Positions 35,366 to 44,478 of a stretch of DNA of 64,000 nucleotides are shown one piece after another. A program made the translations under genes and the position numbers. The notes beneath the pieces were generated by a model that made no database searches, was not told the origin of the DNA, and was given only the letters and a program-made list of their open reading frames with translations. Each line of letters starts with the position of its first letter. The first letter of the stretch is position 1. This stretch comes from Flavobacteriales bacterium UBA979 (GTDB taxonomy: Bacteria > Bacteroidota > Bacteroidia > Flavobacteriales_D > Sanyastnellaceae): contig DBBR01000105.1 in NCBI GenBank assembly GCA_002292325.1, positions 53,296-117,295 on the forward strand. Reading direction: 5' to 3'.

Positions 35366-36169
35366 ATGACCTCAAAAACCCAAGAATGGCTGCCCGTAGA
35401 GCTCACCGGCAAAACGGCCGTAGTCTGTGGCTCCACCCAAGGAATTGGATTTGCAGCAGCCCAGCATTTGGCTGGACTCGGCGCACGCGTCCTGTTGCTC
35501 GCACGCAACCCAGAACGATTGCAATCGGCGCTTGCGGCACTGCCCCATTCAGAGCTCCATGCTACCGCCCAAGCGGATTTCAGCAAGCCCGACGATGTGC
35601 GGCGTGCCATTGCTGAAATAACCGAGCGCGAAACTGTGCATATTTTAGTCAATAACACGGGGGGACCAGCAGGAGGCCCCATTGTGGATGCCGACATCGA
35701 GGCATTTCGAAACACCTTCGAACAACATTTGATTTGCAATCATTTGCTCGCACAAGCCGTCTTGCCGGGAATGAAAGACGCTGGATATGGTCGAATCATC
35801 AATGTCATCAGCACAAGCGTTAAGCAGCCATTGGCCAATCTCGGTGTGAGCAACACCATACGTGGCGCGGTCGCTAGTTGGGCCAAAACTTGGGCGAATG
35901 AGGTGGGTGCTTTTGGCGTCACCGTCAACAATGTACTCCCCGGAGCGACCAATACATCCCGTCTGGATCAGATCATTTCATCAAAATCAGACAAAACAGG
36001 ACGAAGTCAGGACGAAATCCGCGCTCAAATGGCCGCTGCTGTACCCCTAAATCGAACCGGAAACCCCGAAGAAGTGGGCCGTGCCATAGCATTTTTAGCC
36101 TCACCCTCAGCGAGTTACATTTCCGGAATCAATTTACCGGTTGACGGAGGCCGAACTTCTTCCTTGTGA
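35366..36169 (+). CDS. Short-chain dehydrogenase/reductase lacking the Tyr-x3-Lys dyad
   Basis: 267-residue Rossmann-fold SDR. The cofactor loop is GSTQGIG (residues 22-28), the NAG-equivalent is NNTGGPAGG, and the C-terminal FLASPSASYISGINLPVDGG is the classical FabG-like end. The catalytic Ser is present in NVISTSVKQ (Ser149), but 13 residues on, where YxxxK is expected, the sequence is SNTIR (162-166): Ser replaces Tyr and Arg replaces Lys. Related FabG-like proteins with this change exist in public genomes and are usually annotated only as SDR. The reaction is unknown, and it may bind cofactor without classical proton transfer. Confidence 0.88.
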   Translation: MTSKTQEWLPVELTGKTAVVCGSTQGIGFAAAQHLAGLGARVLLLARNPERLQSALAALPHSELHATAQADFSKPDDVRRAIAEITERETVHILVNNTGGPAGGPIVDADIEAFRNTFEQHLICNHLLAQAVLPGMKDAGYGRIINVISTSVKQPLANLGVSNTIRGAVASWAKTWANEVGAFGVTVNNVLPGATNTSRLDQIISSKSDKTGRSQDEIRAQMAAAVPLNRTGNPEEVGRAIAFLASPSASYISGINLPVDGGRTSSL

Positions 36170-36171
36170 AT

Positions 36172-36179
36172 TAGATTTG
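36172..36179 (+). promoter_or_regulatory. -7 box for gdhA
   Basis: TAGATTTG, a perfect TAnnTTTG match just after the SDR stop, 27 bases before the gdhA ATG. Confidence 0.6.
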
Positions 36180-36206
36180 CGGCACTAAACGTTAATAGAC
36201 ACGTTG

Positions 36207-37562
36207 ATGACTACCCCTCACCACGAGCAGATCCAAGCCTTCATGGCGGGTGTTGCTGCTCAGAATCCGAATGAACCAGAATTCATTCAGGCAGTCCAAG
36301 AAGTCGCAGAGACTGTTATCCCTTTTATTGCTGATCATCCCAAGTATGCAGAACATCGCATTCTTGAACGCATGGTCGAACCCGAACGCACGGTCATGTT
36401 CCGCGTTCCGTGGACCGATGATGATGGACAGGTGCATGTCAACAAGGGCTATCGCATCGAATTCAATTCCGCCATTGGGCCTTACAAAGGCGGCCTTCGA
36501 TTTCACCCGACGGTGAACTTGAGTGTCTTGAAATTCCTCGGGTTCGAGCAAGTATTCAAAAACAGCTTAACGACGCTTCCTATGGGCGGCGGCAAAGGCG
36601 GTTCCAACTTCAATCCCAAAGGCAAGTCCAACAATGAAGTGATGCGATTTTGCCAGAGTTTCATGACTGAATTATCACGGCACATCGGACCAAATACCGA
36701 TGTCCCTGCAGGCGATATTGGAGTCGGAGGTCGAGAAATAGGCTATATGTTTGGCCAGTACAAACGATTGCGAAACGAATTCACAGGGGTATTGACTGGC
36801 AAGGGCCTGAATTGGGGCGGTTCATTGATCCGACCGGAAGCCACCGGATACGGTGCCGTGTATTTCGCTGCTGAAATGATTGCAAACAAGGGTCAAAATT
36901 TTGAAGGCAAGCGCGTGGCGATTTCCGGATCTGGCAATGTCGCTCAATACGCGGCCGAGAAATGCACTCAGATGGGTGCGAAAGTCGTCACCATGTCCGA
37001 TTCATCGGGATACATCCACGAGCCCAATGGACTGTCTATGGAACAGCTCTCGTGGATTCAGGATTTGAAAAACGTACGTCGCGGACGCATCTCAGAATTC
37101 GCCGAAGCGCATCCATCGGCTACATTCCATGCCGGAGAGCGTCCCTGGGGTGTGACCTGTGAAGCAGCATTCCCATGTGCTACCCAAAATGAACTCAATG
37201 AAACTGAGGCGCAGGCACTCATCGCAGGTGGATGCATGGTGGTTGCAGAAGGTGCCAATATGCCCTGCACTCCTGAAGCTGTTGAAGCGTTCCAAGCTGC
37301 GAAAGTTCTGTTTGCACCGGGTAAGGCGTCAAACGCCGGGGGTGTTGCGACAAGTGGATTGGAGATGTCTCAGAACAGCCTTCGCATGAACTGGAGTCGA
37401 GAAGAAGTAGATGAACGTTTGCTCCATATTATGAAGGACATTCACGCGCAATGCGTCGAATACGGAACAGACCCTTCGGGATATGTTGACTATGTCAAAG
37501 GAGCCAATGTTGCTGGATTCGTCAAGGTGGCAGATGCCATGATTGACCAAGGCGTTGTCTAG
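36207..37562 (+). CDS. gdhA: NADP-type glutamate dehydrogenase
   Basis: 451-residue hexameric enzyme linking 2-oxoglutarate plus ammonia to glutamate. The substrate region is YRIEFNSAIGPYKGGLRFHPTVN, the catalytic lysine lies in PMGGGKGGSNFNPKG near residue 130, then DVPAGDIGVGGREIGYMFGQYK. The nucleotide fold has AISGSGNVAQYAAEK. Length and the conserved GVLTGKGLNWGGSLIRPEATGYG match the bacterial NADP-dependent 450-residue class. A TTG codon directly precedes the ATG in frame, but ATG is taken. It starts a run with a membrane protein, a cytochrome c and hflX. Confidence 0.95.
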   Translation: MTTPHHEQIQAFMAGVAAQNPNEPEFIQAVQEVAETVIPFIADHPKYAEHRILERMVEPERTVMFRVPWTDDDGQVHVNKGYRIEFNSAIGPYKGGLRFHPTVNLSVLKFLGFEQVFKNSLTTLPMGGGKGGSNFNPKGKSNNEVMRFCQSFMTELSRHIGPNTDVPAGDIGVGGREIGYMFGQYKRLRNEFTGVLTGKGLNWGGSLIRPEATGYGAVYFAAEMIANKGQNFEGKRVAISGSGNVAQYAAEKCTQMGAKVVTMSDSSGYIHEPNGLSMEQLSWIQDLKNVRRGRISEFAEAHPSATFHAGERPWGVTCEAAFPCATQNELNETEAQALIAGGCMVVAEGANMPCTPEAVEAFQAAKVLFAPGKASNAGGVATSGLEMSQNSLRMNWSREEVDERLLHIMKDIHAQCVEYGTDPSGYVDYVKGANVAGFVKVADAMIDQGVV

Positions 37563-37579
37563 GGAGTTATCTTTGGCCA

Positions 37580-38026
37580 ATGATTACAGGATTTCAACAC
37601 ATGCACAGCGCATTGCGCTGGGTCGTCCTTGCTTTATTGGTGCTCACGCTCATCAAGGCATGGCAAAATAGAAACGGAACATTCACTGCTGGACAAGGCA
37701 AACTGGGGTTATTTACCATGATTTCCTTGCACGTCCAATTGCTGCTAGGGCTGGCCTTGTACATGATGAAAGGATGGATGTCCATGCTTGGAACACCTGG
37801 CGTCATGGAATCAACGGTGATGCGCTTTTTTGCGGTGGAGCACCTTGCGGGCATGATCATTGGTATTTTATTTGGCACACTCGGGCACAGTTTGGTCAAA
37901 CGCGCTGAAACAGATGCGCTAAAACACCGGAGACAACTGCGGTATTTTGGGATTGCCTTGATCATCATCATCGCGAGCATCCCTTGGCCCTTTCGTCCGG
38001 GATTTGAAGCATACGGCTGGTTCTGA
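37580..38026 (+). CDS. Small four-helix membrane protein with conserved histidines (cytochrome-b-like)
   Basis: 148-residue inner-membrane protein with four predicted membrane helices. Histidines sit in or near helices (HMHSALRWVV, MISLHVQLLLGL, FAVEHLAGMIIG, FGTLGHSLVKRA), the kind of pattern that could hold b-type heme. Similar Bacteroidota proteins are sometimes listed as cytochrome B, without experimental support known to me. It lies 17 bases after gdhA and 8 bases before a lipoprotein cytochrome c, so an electron-transfer pair is plausible (inference). Confidence 0.68.
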   Translation: MITGFQHMHSALRWVVLALLVLTLIKAWQNRNGTFTAGQGKLGLFTMISLHVQLLLGLALYMMKGWMSMLGTPGVMESTVMRFFAVEHLAGMIIGILFGTLGHSLVKRAETDALKHRRQLRYFGIALIIIIASIPWPFRPGFEAYGWF

Positions 38027-38034
38027 TTGTCCGA

Positions 38035-38391
38035 ATGATTTCACTGACACGCACGGGCATTGGAGTTTTAGCGGGATTTTTCCTGCTTCTTTTGAGTCAA
38101 TGTGGCACGGCTGATTCACCTGCTTCACCGAGCAGTGGCGCAGGGAAAGCACCTTCTCAAGCTGCTGTGCAACGCGCATACACCATGAAATGTTCCCTCT
38201 GCCACGGAACGGATGGTCGATTGATGGCTTCCAAGGCTCCCGACCTAAGCAAATCTACCATGAGCATTGAGGAGCGAGTTGCCATCATTGCATACGGAAA
38301 AGGAACCATGCCTCCCCAAAAGGGAATCTTGGATCCGGCAATTATCCGTGGAATTGCTGACTACGTCGGCACCTTTCAGGACGCGAAATAA
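38035..38391 (+). CDS. Lipoprotein class I cytochrome c
   Basis: 118-residue exported c-type cytochrome. The signal peptide ends in the lipobox LLLSQC, so the mature protein is lipid-anchored at Cys23. A Ser/Ala/Pro linker leads to one heme site CSLCHG near residues 53-58. Methionine ligands are likely in GKGTMPPQKGILD. Size fits a single-heme carrier that donates or accepts electrons in the periplasm. The stop overlaps the hflX ATG by one base (TAATG). Confidence 0.88.
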   Translation: MISLTRTGIGVLAGFFLLLLSQCGTADSPASPSSGAGKAPSQAAVQRAYTMKCSLCHGTDGRLMASKAPDLSKSTMSIEERVAIIAYGKGTMPPQKGILDPAIIRGIADYVGTFQDAK

Positions 38392-39569
38392 TGCTCGAAA
38401 AAAAGCTTTATTCTACCGCAATCGAACCAGAGACATGCGTGCTCATTGGGTTGGTCACAGGAAGAGAAACAAGGGATCAGGTGAACGAACACCTCACCGA
38501 ACTGGCTTTTTTGGCAACCACGGCCGAGGCGAATAACCAGCGAACCTTTGTGCAGAGCTTGGATCGACCCGATACCCGGACTTTCGTCGGAAGCGGTAAA
38601 CTCCAGGAGATCAAAGAATACGTCGAGGAAAAAGAGATTGATATCCTCATCTTTGACGACGAACTCACCCCCACCCAACTGCGCAACATTGAACGTGAGA
38701 TTCCAGAGCGTAAGATTCTGGACCGCCCCAATTTAATCTTAGACATTTTTGCCCAGCGCGCGCGCACTGCGCACGCGAAAACGCAAGTAGAACTCGCGCA
38801 GTATCAATACCTCCTCCCAAGGTTGACGAACATGTGGACCCACTTGCAAAAACAGAAAGGCGGGATCGGGATGAAAGGACCCGGAGAAAAAGAAATTGAA
38901 ACGGACCGACGGATCATTCGCGACCGGATTGCACACCTCAAGAAAGAACTCAAGTCCATTGACCGACAAATGGCAACCCAGCGTGGAAACCGAGGAGCAC
39001 TGGTGCGCGTGGCTTTGGTCGGCTACACCAATGCGGGCAAAAGCACGCTGATGACGAGGATGTCCAAAAGCGAGGTGTTTGCGGAAAATAAGCTCTTTGC
39101 TACCTTGGATACCACGGTTCGTAAGGTGGTCCTGCACAACTTGCCTTTTCTGTTGAGCGACACTGTTGGCTTCATTCGCAAACTCCCCCATCAACTGATT
39201 GAAAGCTTTAAATCCACCCTGGATGAAACGCGAGAGAGTGATTTACTGCTGCATGTAGTGGACATCAGTCATCCTCAATTCGAGGAACACATAGCAGTGG
39301 TCGAATCAACTCTGGGTGAAATCGGAAGTGACGACAAGCCCTCCATGATCGTATTCAATAAAATTGATCACATCACCGTCGAACCCTTTGGACCTACCAA
39401 AGAAGATCAGATGGCGGGCATCCGTGAACGATTTGAGCGCAACGACCGACACGTGATCTTCATCTCCGCCAAGGATAAGATTGGATTGGATGAAATGCGT
39501 GAAGTCGTATTCCAAGCGGTGAAGGAAATTCACGTCAAGCGCTATCCCTATCACAACTTCCTCTATTAA
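38391..39569 (+). CDS. hflX: GTPase HflX
   Basis: 392-residue ribosome-associated GTPase that splits stalled 70S ribosomes. The N-terminal HflX domain shows TFVGSGKLQEIKEYV and IFDDELTPTQLRNIE, then GPGEKEIETDRRIIRDRI. The GTPase domain has G1 GYTNAGKST near residue 209, G3 DTVGFIRKLPHQL and G4 NKID. Length is normal for the family. The start overlaps the stop of the cytochrome gene, so expression is linked to it; rbfA follows, another ribosome-related gene. Confidence 0.95.
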   Translation: MLEKKLYSTAIEPETCVLIGLVTGRETRDQVNEHLTELAFLATTAEANNQRTFVQSLDRPDTRTFVGSGKLQEIKEYVEEKEIDILIFDDELTPTQLRNIEREIPERKILDRPNLILDIFAQRARTAHAKTQVELAQYQYLLPRLTNMWTHLQKQKGGIGMKGPGEKEIETDRRIIRDRIAHLKKELKSIDRQMATQRGNRGALVRVALVGYTNAGKSTLMTRMSKSEVFAENKLFATLDTTVRKVVLHNLPFLLSDTVGFIRKLPHQLIESFKSTLDETRESDLLLHVVDISHPQFEEHIAVVESTLGEIGSDDKPSMIVFNKIDHITVEPFGPTKEDQMAGIRERFERNDRHVIFISAKDKIGLDEMREVVFQAVKEIHVKRYPYHNFLY

Positions 39570-39581
39570 CTCCGACTTCCC

Positions 39582-39589
39582 GACCTTTG
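39582..39589 (+). promoter_or_regulatory. Possible -7 box for rbfA
   Basis: GACCTTTG has one mismatch to TAnnTTTG, 4 bases before the rbfA ATG, the same spacing as the perfect near-leaderless boxes. Confidence 0.35.
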
Positions 39590-39593
39590 CACC

Positions 39594-39932
39594 ATGGCAG
39601 GAATACGTCAAGAAAAAATGGCCGAGCTGATTCGGCGCGATCTCAGTGTCATCTTCCAGCGCGAAGCGAACTCGTGGTTTGCAGGCATGTTCATTTCCGT
39701 GACCCAAGTGCGAATGGCTCCCGACTTGGGATTGGCCAAGGTTTACTTAAGTTTCATGGCAGTGCCCGATAAAAAAATTGCCCTGGAAGCTGTGCGGCAA
39801 GAAGGCTGGCGTGTGCGCAAAACCTTGGGTGGCAAAATCGGGAAACAAGTGCGCATCATTCCCGAATTGAATTTCTACCTCGACGACAGCTTGGATTATT
39901 ATGAGACCATCGACAAAGCGTTAAAGAAATAA
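39594..39932 (+). CDS. rbfA: Ribosome-binding factor A
   Basis: 112-residue KH-like 30S maturation factor acting on the 16S rRNA 5' helix. Typical elements are RQEKMAELIRRDLSVIFQRE at the start, FISVTQVRMAPDLGLAKVYLSFM in the middle, and the C-terminal RIIPELNFYLDDSLDYYETIDKAL. Length fits (110-130). It is followed after 13 bases by a LolC/E-type permease with GTG start, a common neighbour of rbfA in this phylum. Confidence 0.95.
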   Translation: MAGIRQEKMAELIRRDLSVIFQREANSWFAGMFISVTQVRMAPDLGLAKVYLSFMAVPDKKIALEAVRQEGWRVRKTLGGKIGKQVRIIPELNFYLDDSLDYYETIDKALKK

Positions 39933-39945
39933 CTCCACCGCTCCT

Positions 39946-41196
39946 GTGAACCTCCCGATTCGGCTTGCCTGGCGTTATGCGTGGACCCGTCGGTCCAAAA
40001 GCATCACACACCTCATTTCTGGGATATCCATGTTTGTCATCGCTGCTGTTACAGCTGCAATGATTGCTGTTCTCAGTGCATTCAATGGCATAGAAACGGT
40101 CGTTACAGAGCTTTTTGGAACCCTGGATGCACCGCTTGCGGTGATTTCCACCGAGGGAAACGCGCTCCCTGATAGCACAGGCCATTGGTTGGAAGCACAT
40201 TTTGGGATGGACAGTGAGTCTCCCCTGCTCGCACACATTGCGGCTGTCATCGAAGATGAAGCCGTTCTATCATGGAATGGCAATGCACCGCAAGTCGTCA
40301 AAGTATTGGCCTTTGATTCGACGATGTTGCATGCAGCGGACATCGAGAAATCTCTGATGCAAGGGAAGTGGTCTCCCAAATGGGCTGAAGGCTCGAATTG
40401 CATCGCCTTAGGTCTCGGCGTGAGAAATATGCTGGGAATCGGATCGCTGAATGTGAACGACGAAAAGGCAAGCCTACTCTTCCGAGCTCCTATTCGTGGA
40501 AAAAAAATGACACGACACAAAGAAAACGCGTTTCAATCCGAACGTGCTTTTGCGTGCGATGTATTTTCTGTCAACGCCGAAATCGACCGCAAGTATGTGC
40601 TGGCACCGCTTGGCTTTGCCCGTTCGTTATTTCAACGGAACGAATCGGTCAATCGATTCGAAATTCGCGGGATCGAAGGATATGATGTCGATGAGATCGC
40701 GCGCATTGTTTCAGCTAAAATCAAGGACAATGCATTGCCTTGGCGCGTGCGCACTCGCGCTGAAAAAAACGCATTGATCACCCAAACGAACCGTGCAGAA
40801 AAATGGGCGACGTTTGTCATTCTGAGTTTCATTCTCATCGTTGCTGCTTTTAACGTCATGGCCTCATTGACGATGCTATTACTTGAAAAGCGCCAAGACA
40901 TTGAAGTCCTTAATGCCATGGGGCTCACCGGTTGGCGATTGGAGCAGGTATTCGCATGGCAAGGAGTTTTGATCAATGCCATCGGAGGCTTGGTCGGCAT
41001 GGGAATTGGTGTCGGACTCGTCTGGGGCCAACAAACGTTTGGCTGGGTCAAATTACAAGGCTCTGTGATCCCATTTTATCCGGTGGAATTGGCTTGGGGG
41101 GATGTGTTGGGCACCCTGGCCGTTGTTGTCTTCATCGGCGGCATCGGATCAGGTTGGATGGTTCGCAACCTGGTTCATCGCTTCATCCAGCGATAA
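39946..41196 (+). CDS. FtsX-family ABC permease (LolC/LolE-like)
   Basis: 416-residue inner-membrane permease. It has an N-terminal helix (THLISGISMFVIAAVTAAMIAVLSAFNGIE), a periplasmic MacB/LolE-type domain (about 50-260), and three C-terminal helices starting WATFVILSFILIVAAFNVMASLTMLLLEKRQDIEVLNAMGL, a hallmark of the lipoprotein-releasing group. This type extracts lipoproteins from the inner membrane with LolD; no ATPase gene is adjacent. Start GTG gives MNLPIRLAWRYAW, the usual N terminus of these permeases. Confidence 0.87.
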   Translation: MNLPIRLAWRYAWTRRSKSITHLISGISMFVIAAVTAAMIAVLSAFNGIETVVTELFGTLDAPLAVISTEGNALPDSTGHWLEAHFGMDSESPLLAHIAAVIEDEAVLSWNGNAPQVVKVLAFDSTMLHAADIEKSLMQGKWSPKWAEGSNCIALGLGVRNMLGIGSLNVNDEKASLLFRAPIRGKKMTRHKENAFQSERAFACDVFSVNAEIDRKYVLAPLGFARSLFQRNESVNRFEIRGIEGYDVDEIARIVSAKIKDNALPWRVRTRAEKNALITQTNRAEKWATFVILSFILIVAAFNVMASLTMLLLEKRQDIEVLNAMGLTGWRLEQVFAWQGVLINAIGGLVGMGIGVGLVWGQQTFGWVKLQGSVIPFYPVELAWGDVLGTLAVVVFIGGIGSGWMVRNLVHRFIQR

Positions 41197-41202
41197 ACCC
41201 TT

Positions 41203-42213
41203 TCAGGCAAGCTCAAATGGCAGCGATTCCAGTTGGGTCAGCTTCTCCCGAATGGCTTCCACTTCATCCATTGTCACCAGTTCCAATCGGTGCTGCTTGA
41301 AATCCCGCAAACCTTTGAAGTAATTGGCGTAATGTCGTCTCATTTCTACCACTCCCAGTCGGTCTCCTTTCCATTCAATGCTTTTCTCGAAATGCTCGCG
41401 GGCCACAGCCACTCGTTCCATCATGCCCGGAGGCGGGAGGATTTCGCCTGTGGCCATGTAATGCTTCATCTCGCGAAAAACCCACGGAGTTCCGATGCTG
41501 GCTCGACCTATCATGATGCCATCAACTCCGTACCGTGAGCGATATTCCATCGCTTTTTGAGGGGAATCAATGTCTCCGTTACCAAAGACAGGTATGCGCA
41601 TCCTCGGGTTGTTCTTGACTGCAGCGATCAACGACCAATCAGCTTGCCCTTTGTACATCTGAGCACGCGTTCTGCCGTGTATGCTAATGGCCTTTATGCC
41701 CACATCCTGCAAACGCTCGGCCACATCGACAATGTGTTTGGATTGGTCATCCCAGCCCAAGCGGGTCTTTACGGTCACCGGCAAGGTGCATGTGTCCACA
41801 ATTTCCTTCGTCATGGACACCATCTTCGGGATATCCTGAAGAATCCCTGCACCCGCTCCACGGCATGCTACTTTTTTTACCGGACACCCGTAATTGATGT
41901 CGACAATGTCAGGTTGAGCTTCTTCTGTTATCGCCGCGGCTTGACGCATGGAACCAATCTCACTGCCAAAGATTTGAATTCCTATCGGTCGTTCATATTC
42001 AAAAATATCCAACTTGGCCCGGCTTTTTGCGGCGTCCCGGATAAGGCCCTCGGAGCTGATGAATTCTGTGTACATCAAATCAGCCCCATACTTTTTGCAC
42101 AAGGCGCGAAAAGGCGGATCACTGACATCCTCCATGGGAGCCAGCAAAAAGGGGAATTCAGCAATTTCTATGTCTCCTATCCGTACCAAGGGCACTGCCG
42201 TGTTGAGTTTCAT
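41203..42213 (-). CDS. dusB: tRNA-dihydrouridine synthase B
   Basis: 336-residue FMN enzyme reducing uridines in the tRNA D-loop. Signatures are LLAPMEDVSDPPFRALCKKYG at the flavin site, the catalytic Cys region INYGCPVKKVACRGAGAGIL, TVKTRLGWDD, SIHGRTRAQMYKGQADW and GNGDI with GVDGIMIGRASIGTPW. Length fits the DusB class. It is convergent with the LolC/E-type permease and divergent from the CPBP protease, with a perfect -7 box in the 43-base gap. Confidence 0.94.
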   Translation of the reverse strand: MKLNTAVPLVRIGDIEIAEFPFLLAPMEDVSDPPFRALCKKYGADLMYTEFISSEGLIRDAAKSRAKLDIFEYERPIGIQIFGSEIGSMRQAAAITEEAQPDIVDINYGCPVKKVACRGAGAGILQDIPKMVSMTKEIVDTCTLPVTVKTRLGWDDQSKHIVDVAERLQDVGIKAISIHGRTRAQMYKGQADWSLIAAVKNNPRMRIPVFGNGDIDSPQKAMEYRSRYGVDGIMIGRASIGTPWVFREMKHYMATGEILPPPGMMERVAVAREHFEKSIEWKGDRLGVVEMRRHYANYFKGLRDFKQHRLELVTMDEVEAIREKLTQLESLPFELA

Positions 42214-42244
42214 CCTTTTCCGCGAACTTGCGCTCTGGACACCG

Positions 42245-42252
42245 CAAAATTA
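42245..42252 (-). promoter_or_regulatory. -7 box for dusB
   Basis: TAATTTTG on the minus strand is a perfect TAnnTTTG match, 31 bases before the dusB ATG; a purine-rich GGAAAAGG lies just before that ATG. Confidence 0.55.
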
Positions 42253-42256
42253 CACC

Positions 42257-43183
42257 ATGATTCGAACCGCATTCCAATCCATGCACCCTTTCGGGCAATT
42301 AATCTTCTTCTTTTGCCTTGTATTGATGGGAATGGGCATGGCGTCAGGGTTGGGGATAACCGCTCTCGCGGGCGCCATGGGGCACTCGGTCGAAGAAGCT
42401 GTCGCTTTTGCTTCTGACGCGGGTTCTCAAGAAGGTCGGATCTACAACTTGATCATCAACGGATTCAATCAGCTATTTTCGTTTGGACTCATGGCGTGGA
42501 TTGCCAGTCGGCTTTTCGCTGGGCGCACGTTTTTGGCCTTAGGAAAAATTTCAGGCGCTTGGATTTTAATCTCCGTAGCTCTTGCTTGGGCCGCACAGCC
42601 ACTCATTGATTTGACATTTCGCCTGAACTCCGCAGCATTGGATTTCTTGCCCAATTCTTGGGTGGAAACAGCCGATCGATTTGAGGCCCTCGCCGCTGAG
42701 GTGACTGCTTCCATGCTCACGTTTGACGAGGCTTGGCAATTTCCCGCTACGTTGGTCATCGTTGCCTTGCTGCCGGCCGCCTGCGAAGAGCTCGCGTTTC
42801 GGGGAGTCATCCAGCCACTGGTGGCCAAATGGACCAATAACATCCACGCCGCCGTTTGGATGGCTGCCTTCTTATTCAGCGCCATTCACCTTCAATTTCA
42901 TGGGTTTCTGCCGCGGATGATTCTAGGCGCTGGCCTGGGATATCTGGTCGTTTACAGTGGTAGCCTCTGGCCTGCCATCGCCGCCCATTTCTTCAACAAT
43001 GCGGGAGCCATCATCATGGCCATGGTGTACGGACCAGAATGGGTCCAAACTGAAATCAACTCGACTTCGAGTTGGGAATGGAGTGACTATGGCTTAGCAG
43101 CCGTAGCACTCGGCATAGGCGTGTATGCGATTCGATGGGTGCGCAGCAATGGCCAGTGGTCAACTGTTCATCCCGTTCATTGA
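42257..43183 (+). CDS. CPBP-family intramembrane glutamic endopeptidase
   Basis: 308-residue polytopic inner-membrane protein of the CAAX protease/bacteriocin-processing (Rce1-like) family. Motif 1 EELAFRG (EExxxR) lies near residue 176, motif 2 FSAIHLQFHGFLPRMILG gives the His, and motif 3 AIAAHFFNNAGA gives His and Asn. About eight membrane segments. The substrate is unknown; family members process or degrade membrane proteins. The chosen ATG (MIRTAFQSMHPFGQ) follows the divergent dusB promoter; the longer open frame overlaps dusB and is not used. Its end overlaps ispD by seven bases. Confidence 0.88.
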   Translation: MIRTAFQSMHPFGQLIFFFCLVLMGMGMASGLGITALAGAMGHSVEEAVAFASDAGSQEGRIYNLIINGFNQLFSFGLMAWIASRLFAGRTFLALGKISGAWILISVALAWAAQPLIDLTFRLNSAALDFLPNSWVETADRFEALAAEVTASMLTFDEAWQFPATLVIVALLPAACEELAFRGVIQPLVAKWTNNIHAAVWMAAFLFSAIHLQFHGFLPRMILGAGLGYLVVYSGSLWPAIAAHFFNNAGAIIMAMVYGPEWVQTEINSTSSWEWSDYGLAAVALGIGVYAIRWVRSNGQWSTVHPVH

Positions 43184-43857
43184 CCTGATTGCTGGGCCTG
43201 CATAAAGGCCTGAGCGATGAACAAATCTTCCGGCGTTGTCACCTTGATGTTTTCTAAATCGCCCGGCACAATGTGAATGCTTCGACCTGCGAATTCAAAA
43301 ACGCTCGCATCGTCGGTAAATTCTGAGCGGTACCCCGACGCGTAGGCTACTTTGATCGATTTTAAATCGAAACACTGCGGCGTTTGCACTGCCCTCAATC
43401 GATCCCGAACAAGGGCATGGGATGCTTCTCCATTCACCTCCCGTATGCTGTCCTTGACAGGCACCACCGGAACCGCCGAACCAAATTCAGCTGCCCCTTC
43501 AAAACACCGCCGAATGGTCCCGACTGTGGCAAAGGGCCGTACTGCATCGTGAATGCCAACGACGCCTTCATCCGGCAAATTTACCAGGCCATTGGCCACC
43601 GAATGCCAGCGTTCTTCCCCACCCGAAATGACGGTGTCTGCTCCCGCTGGCCCGAAGCGTTTTTCTAATTCGTCAAAGGTTTCCATCAAACTTTCATGCA
43701 GAACAAGAATCACGTGTAACCCTTCCAAAGCCTCGTGAAAACGCCGAAGGGTCCACCACATCAGTGGAAGACCCTCCAACATCAAAAATTGCTTAGCGAC
43801 AGGCTGCGCCATGCGCGTACCTGTCCCTCCGGCAACGATGATTAAATACTGTTTCAC
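43177..43857 (-). CDS. ispD: 2-C-methyl-D-erythritol 4-phosphate cytidylyltransferase
   Basis: 226-residue enzyme of the non-mevalonate isoprenoid pathway that joins MEP to CTP. The nucleotide loop is [22 protein letters not shown] with the catalytic Arg and Lys, then IHDAVRPF, and the late [15 protein letters not shown] and FTDDASVFE. The start is GTG, giving [11 protein letters not shown], overlapping the sodB stop as GTGA. A longer start inside sodB is not needed. Confidence 0.94.
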   Translation of the reverse strand: MKQYLIIVAGGTGTRMAQPVAKQFLMLEGLPLMWWTLRRFHEALEGLHVILVLHESLMETFDELEKRFGPAGADTVISGGEERWHSVANGLVNLPDEGVVGIHDAVRPFATVGTIRRCFEGAAEFGSAVPVVPVKDSIREVNGEASHALVRDRLRAVQTPQCFDLKSIKVAYASGYRSEFTDDASVFEFAGRSIHIVPGDLENIKVTTPEDLFIAQAFMQAQQSGQ

Positions 43858-44459
43858 GCCTGCGCGGCTGCGTATCGTGCGGCTACCGCATCCCAATCGA
43901 TCACATTGAAAAACGCTGCAATGTAATCAGGACGTCGATTTTGATAATTGAGGTAATAAGCGTGTTCCCAGACATCCAACCCCATGATGGGCGTTCCTCC
44001 GCATCCAACACCCGGCATCAGCGGGTTATCTTGGTTCGCAGAAGAACAAACCTCAAGCTTTCCATCTTTCACGCACAACCAAGCCCAACCCGAGCCAAAT
44101 CGGGTAGCCGCTGCCTTGGCAAAAGCCTGTTGGAAAGCCTCCCATCCGCCCAAATCCGCGTTGACCGCATCCGCTAATGCTCCACTTGGCTGACCGCCGC
44201 CATTGGGCGACATCGTGCTCCAGAACAAGCTGTGGTTGTAGTATCCTCCACCGTTATTCCGGATAGCCCCGTTGTCCGTGTGATTCGCCAACAAGGCCTC
44301 GATGGATTTGCCTTCCATCTCCGTTCCTTCTATGGCAGCATTTAAATTCTTGGTGTATCCTGCATGGTGTTTTCCGTGGTGGATTTCCATGGTCCGTGCG
44401 TCGATGTGAGGGGCCAAGGCATCGTATGCATAAGGCAACGTAGGGAGTTCAAAAGCCAT
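43854..44459 (-). CDS. sodB: Superoxide dismutase, Fe/Mn family
   Basis: 201-residue cytoplasmic superoxide dismutase. The metal ligands are His27 in MEIHHGKHH, a His in [13 protein letters not shown], and Asp and His in [20 protein letters not shown]. The sequence GGGQPSGAL and the [13 protein letters not shown] region are of the Fe/Mn type without a signal peptide. It is followed by ispD through a GTGA overlap. Whether it prefers Fe or Mn cannot be fixed by eye. Confidence 0.95.
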   Translation of the reverse strand: MAFELPTLPYAYDALAPHIDARTMEIHHGKHHAGYTKNLNAAIEGTEMEGKSIEALLANHTDNGAIRNNGGGYYNHSLFWSTMSPNGGGQPSGALADAVNADLGGWEAFQQAFAKAAATRFGSGWAWLCVKDGKLEVCSSANQDNPLMPGVGCGGTPIMGLDVWEHAYYLNYQNRRPDYIAAFFNVIDWDAVAARYAAAQA

Positions 44460-44478
44460 GAGTTGTTGTTTTGTGTAG

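Noticed and set aside
41557..42417. A 286-residue plus-strand open frame
   Set aside because: It lies antisense to dusB, which has full family motifs; the frame's translation shows no recognisable domain.
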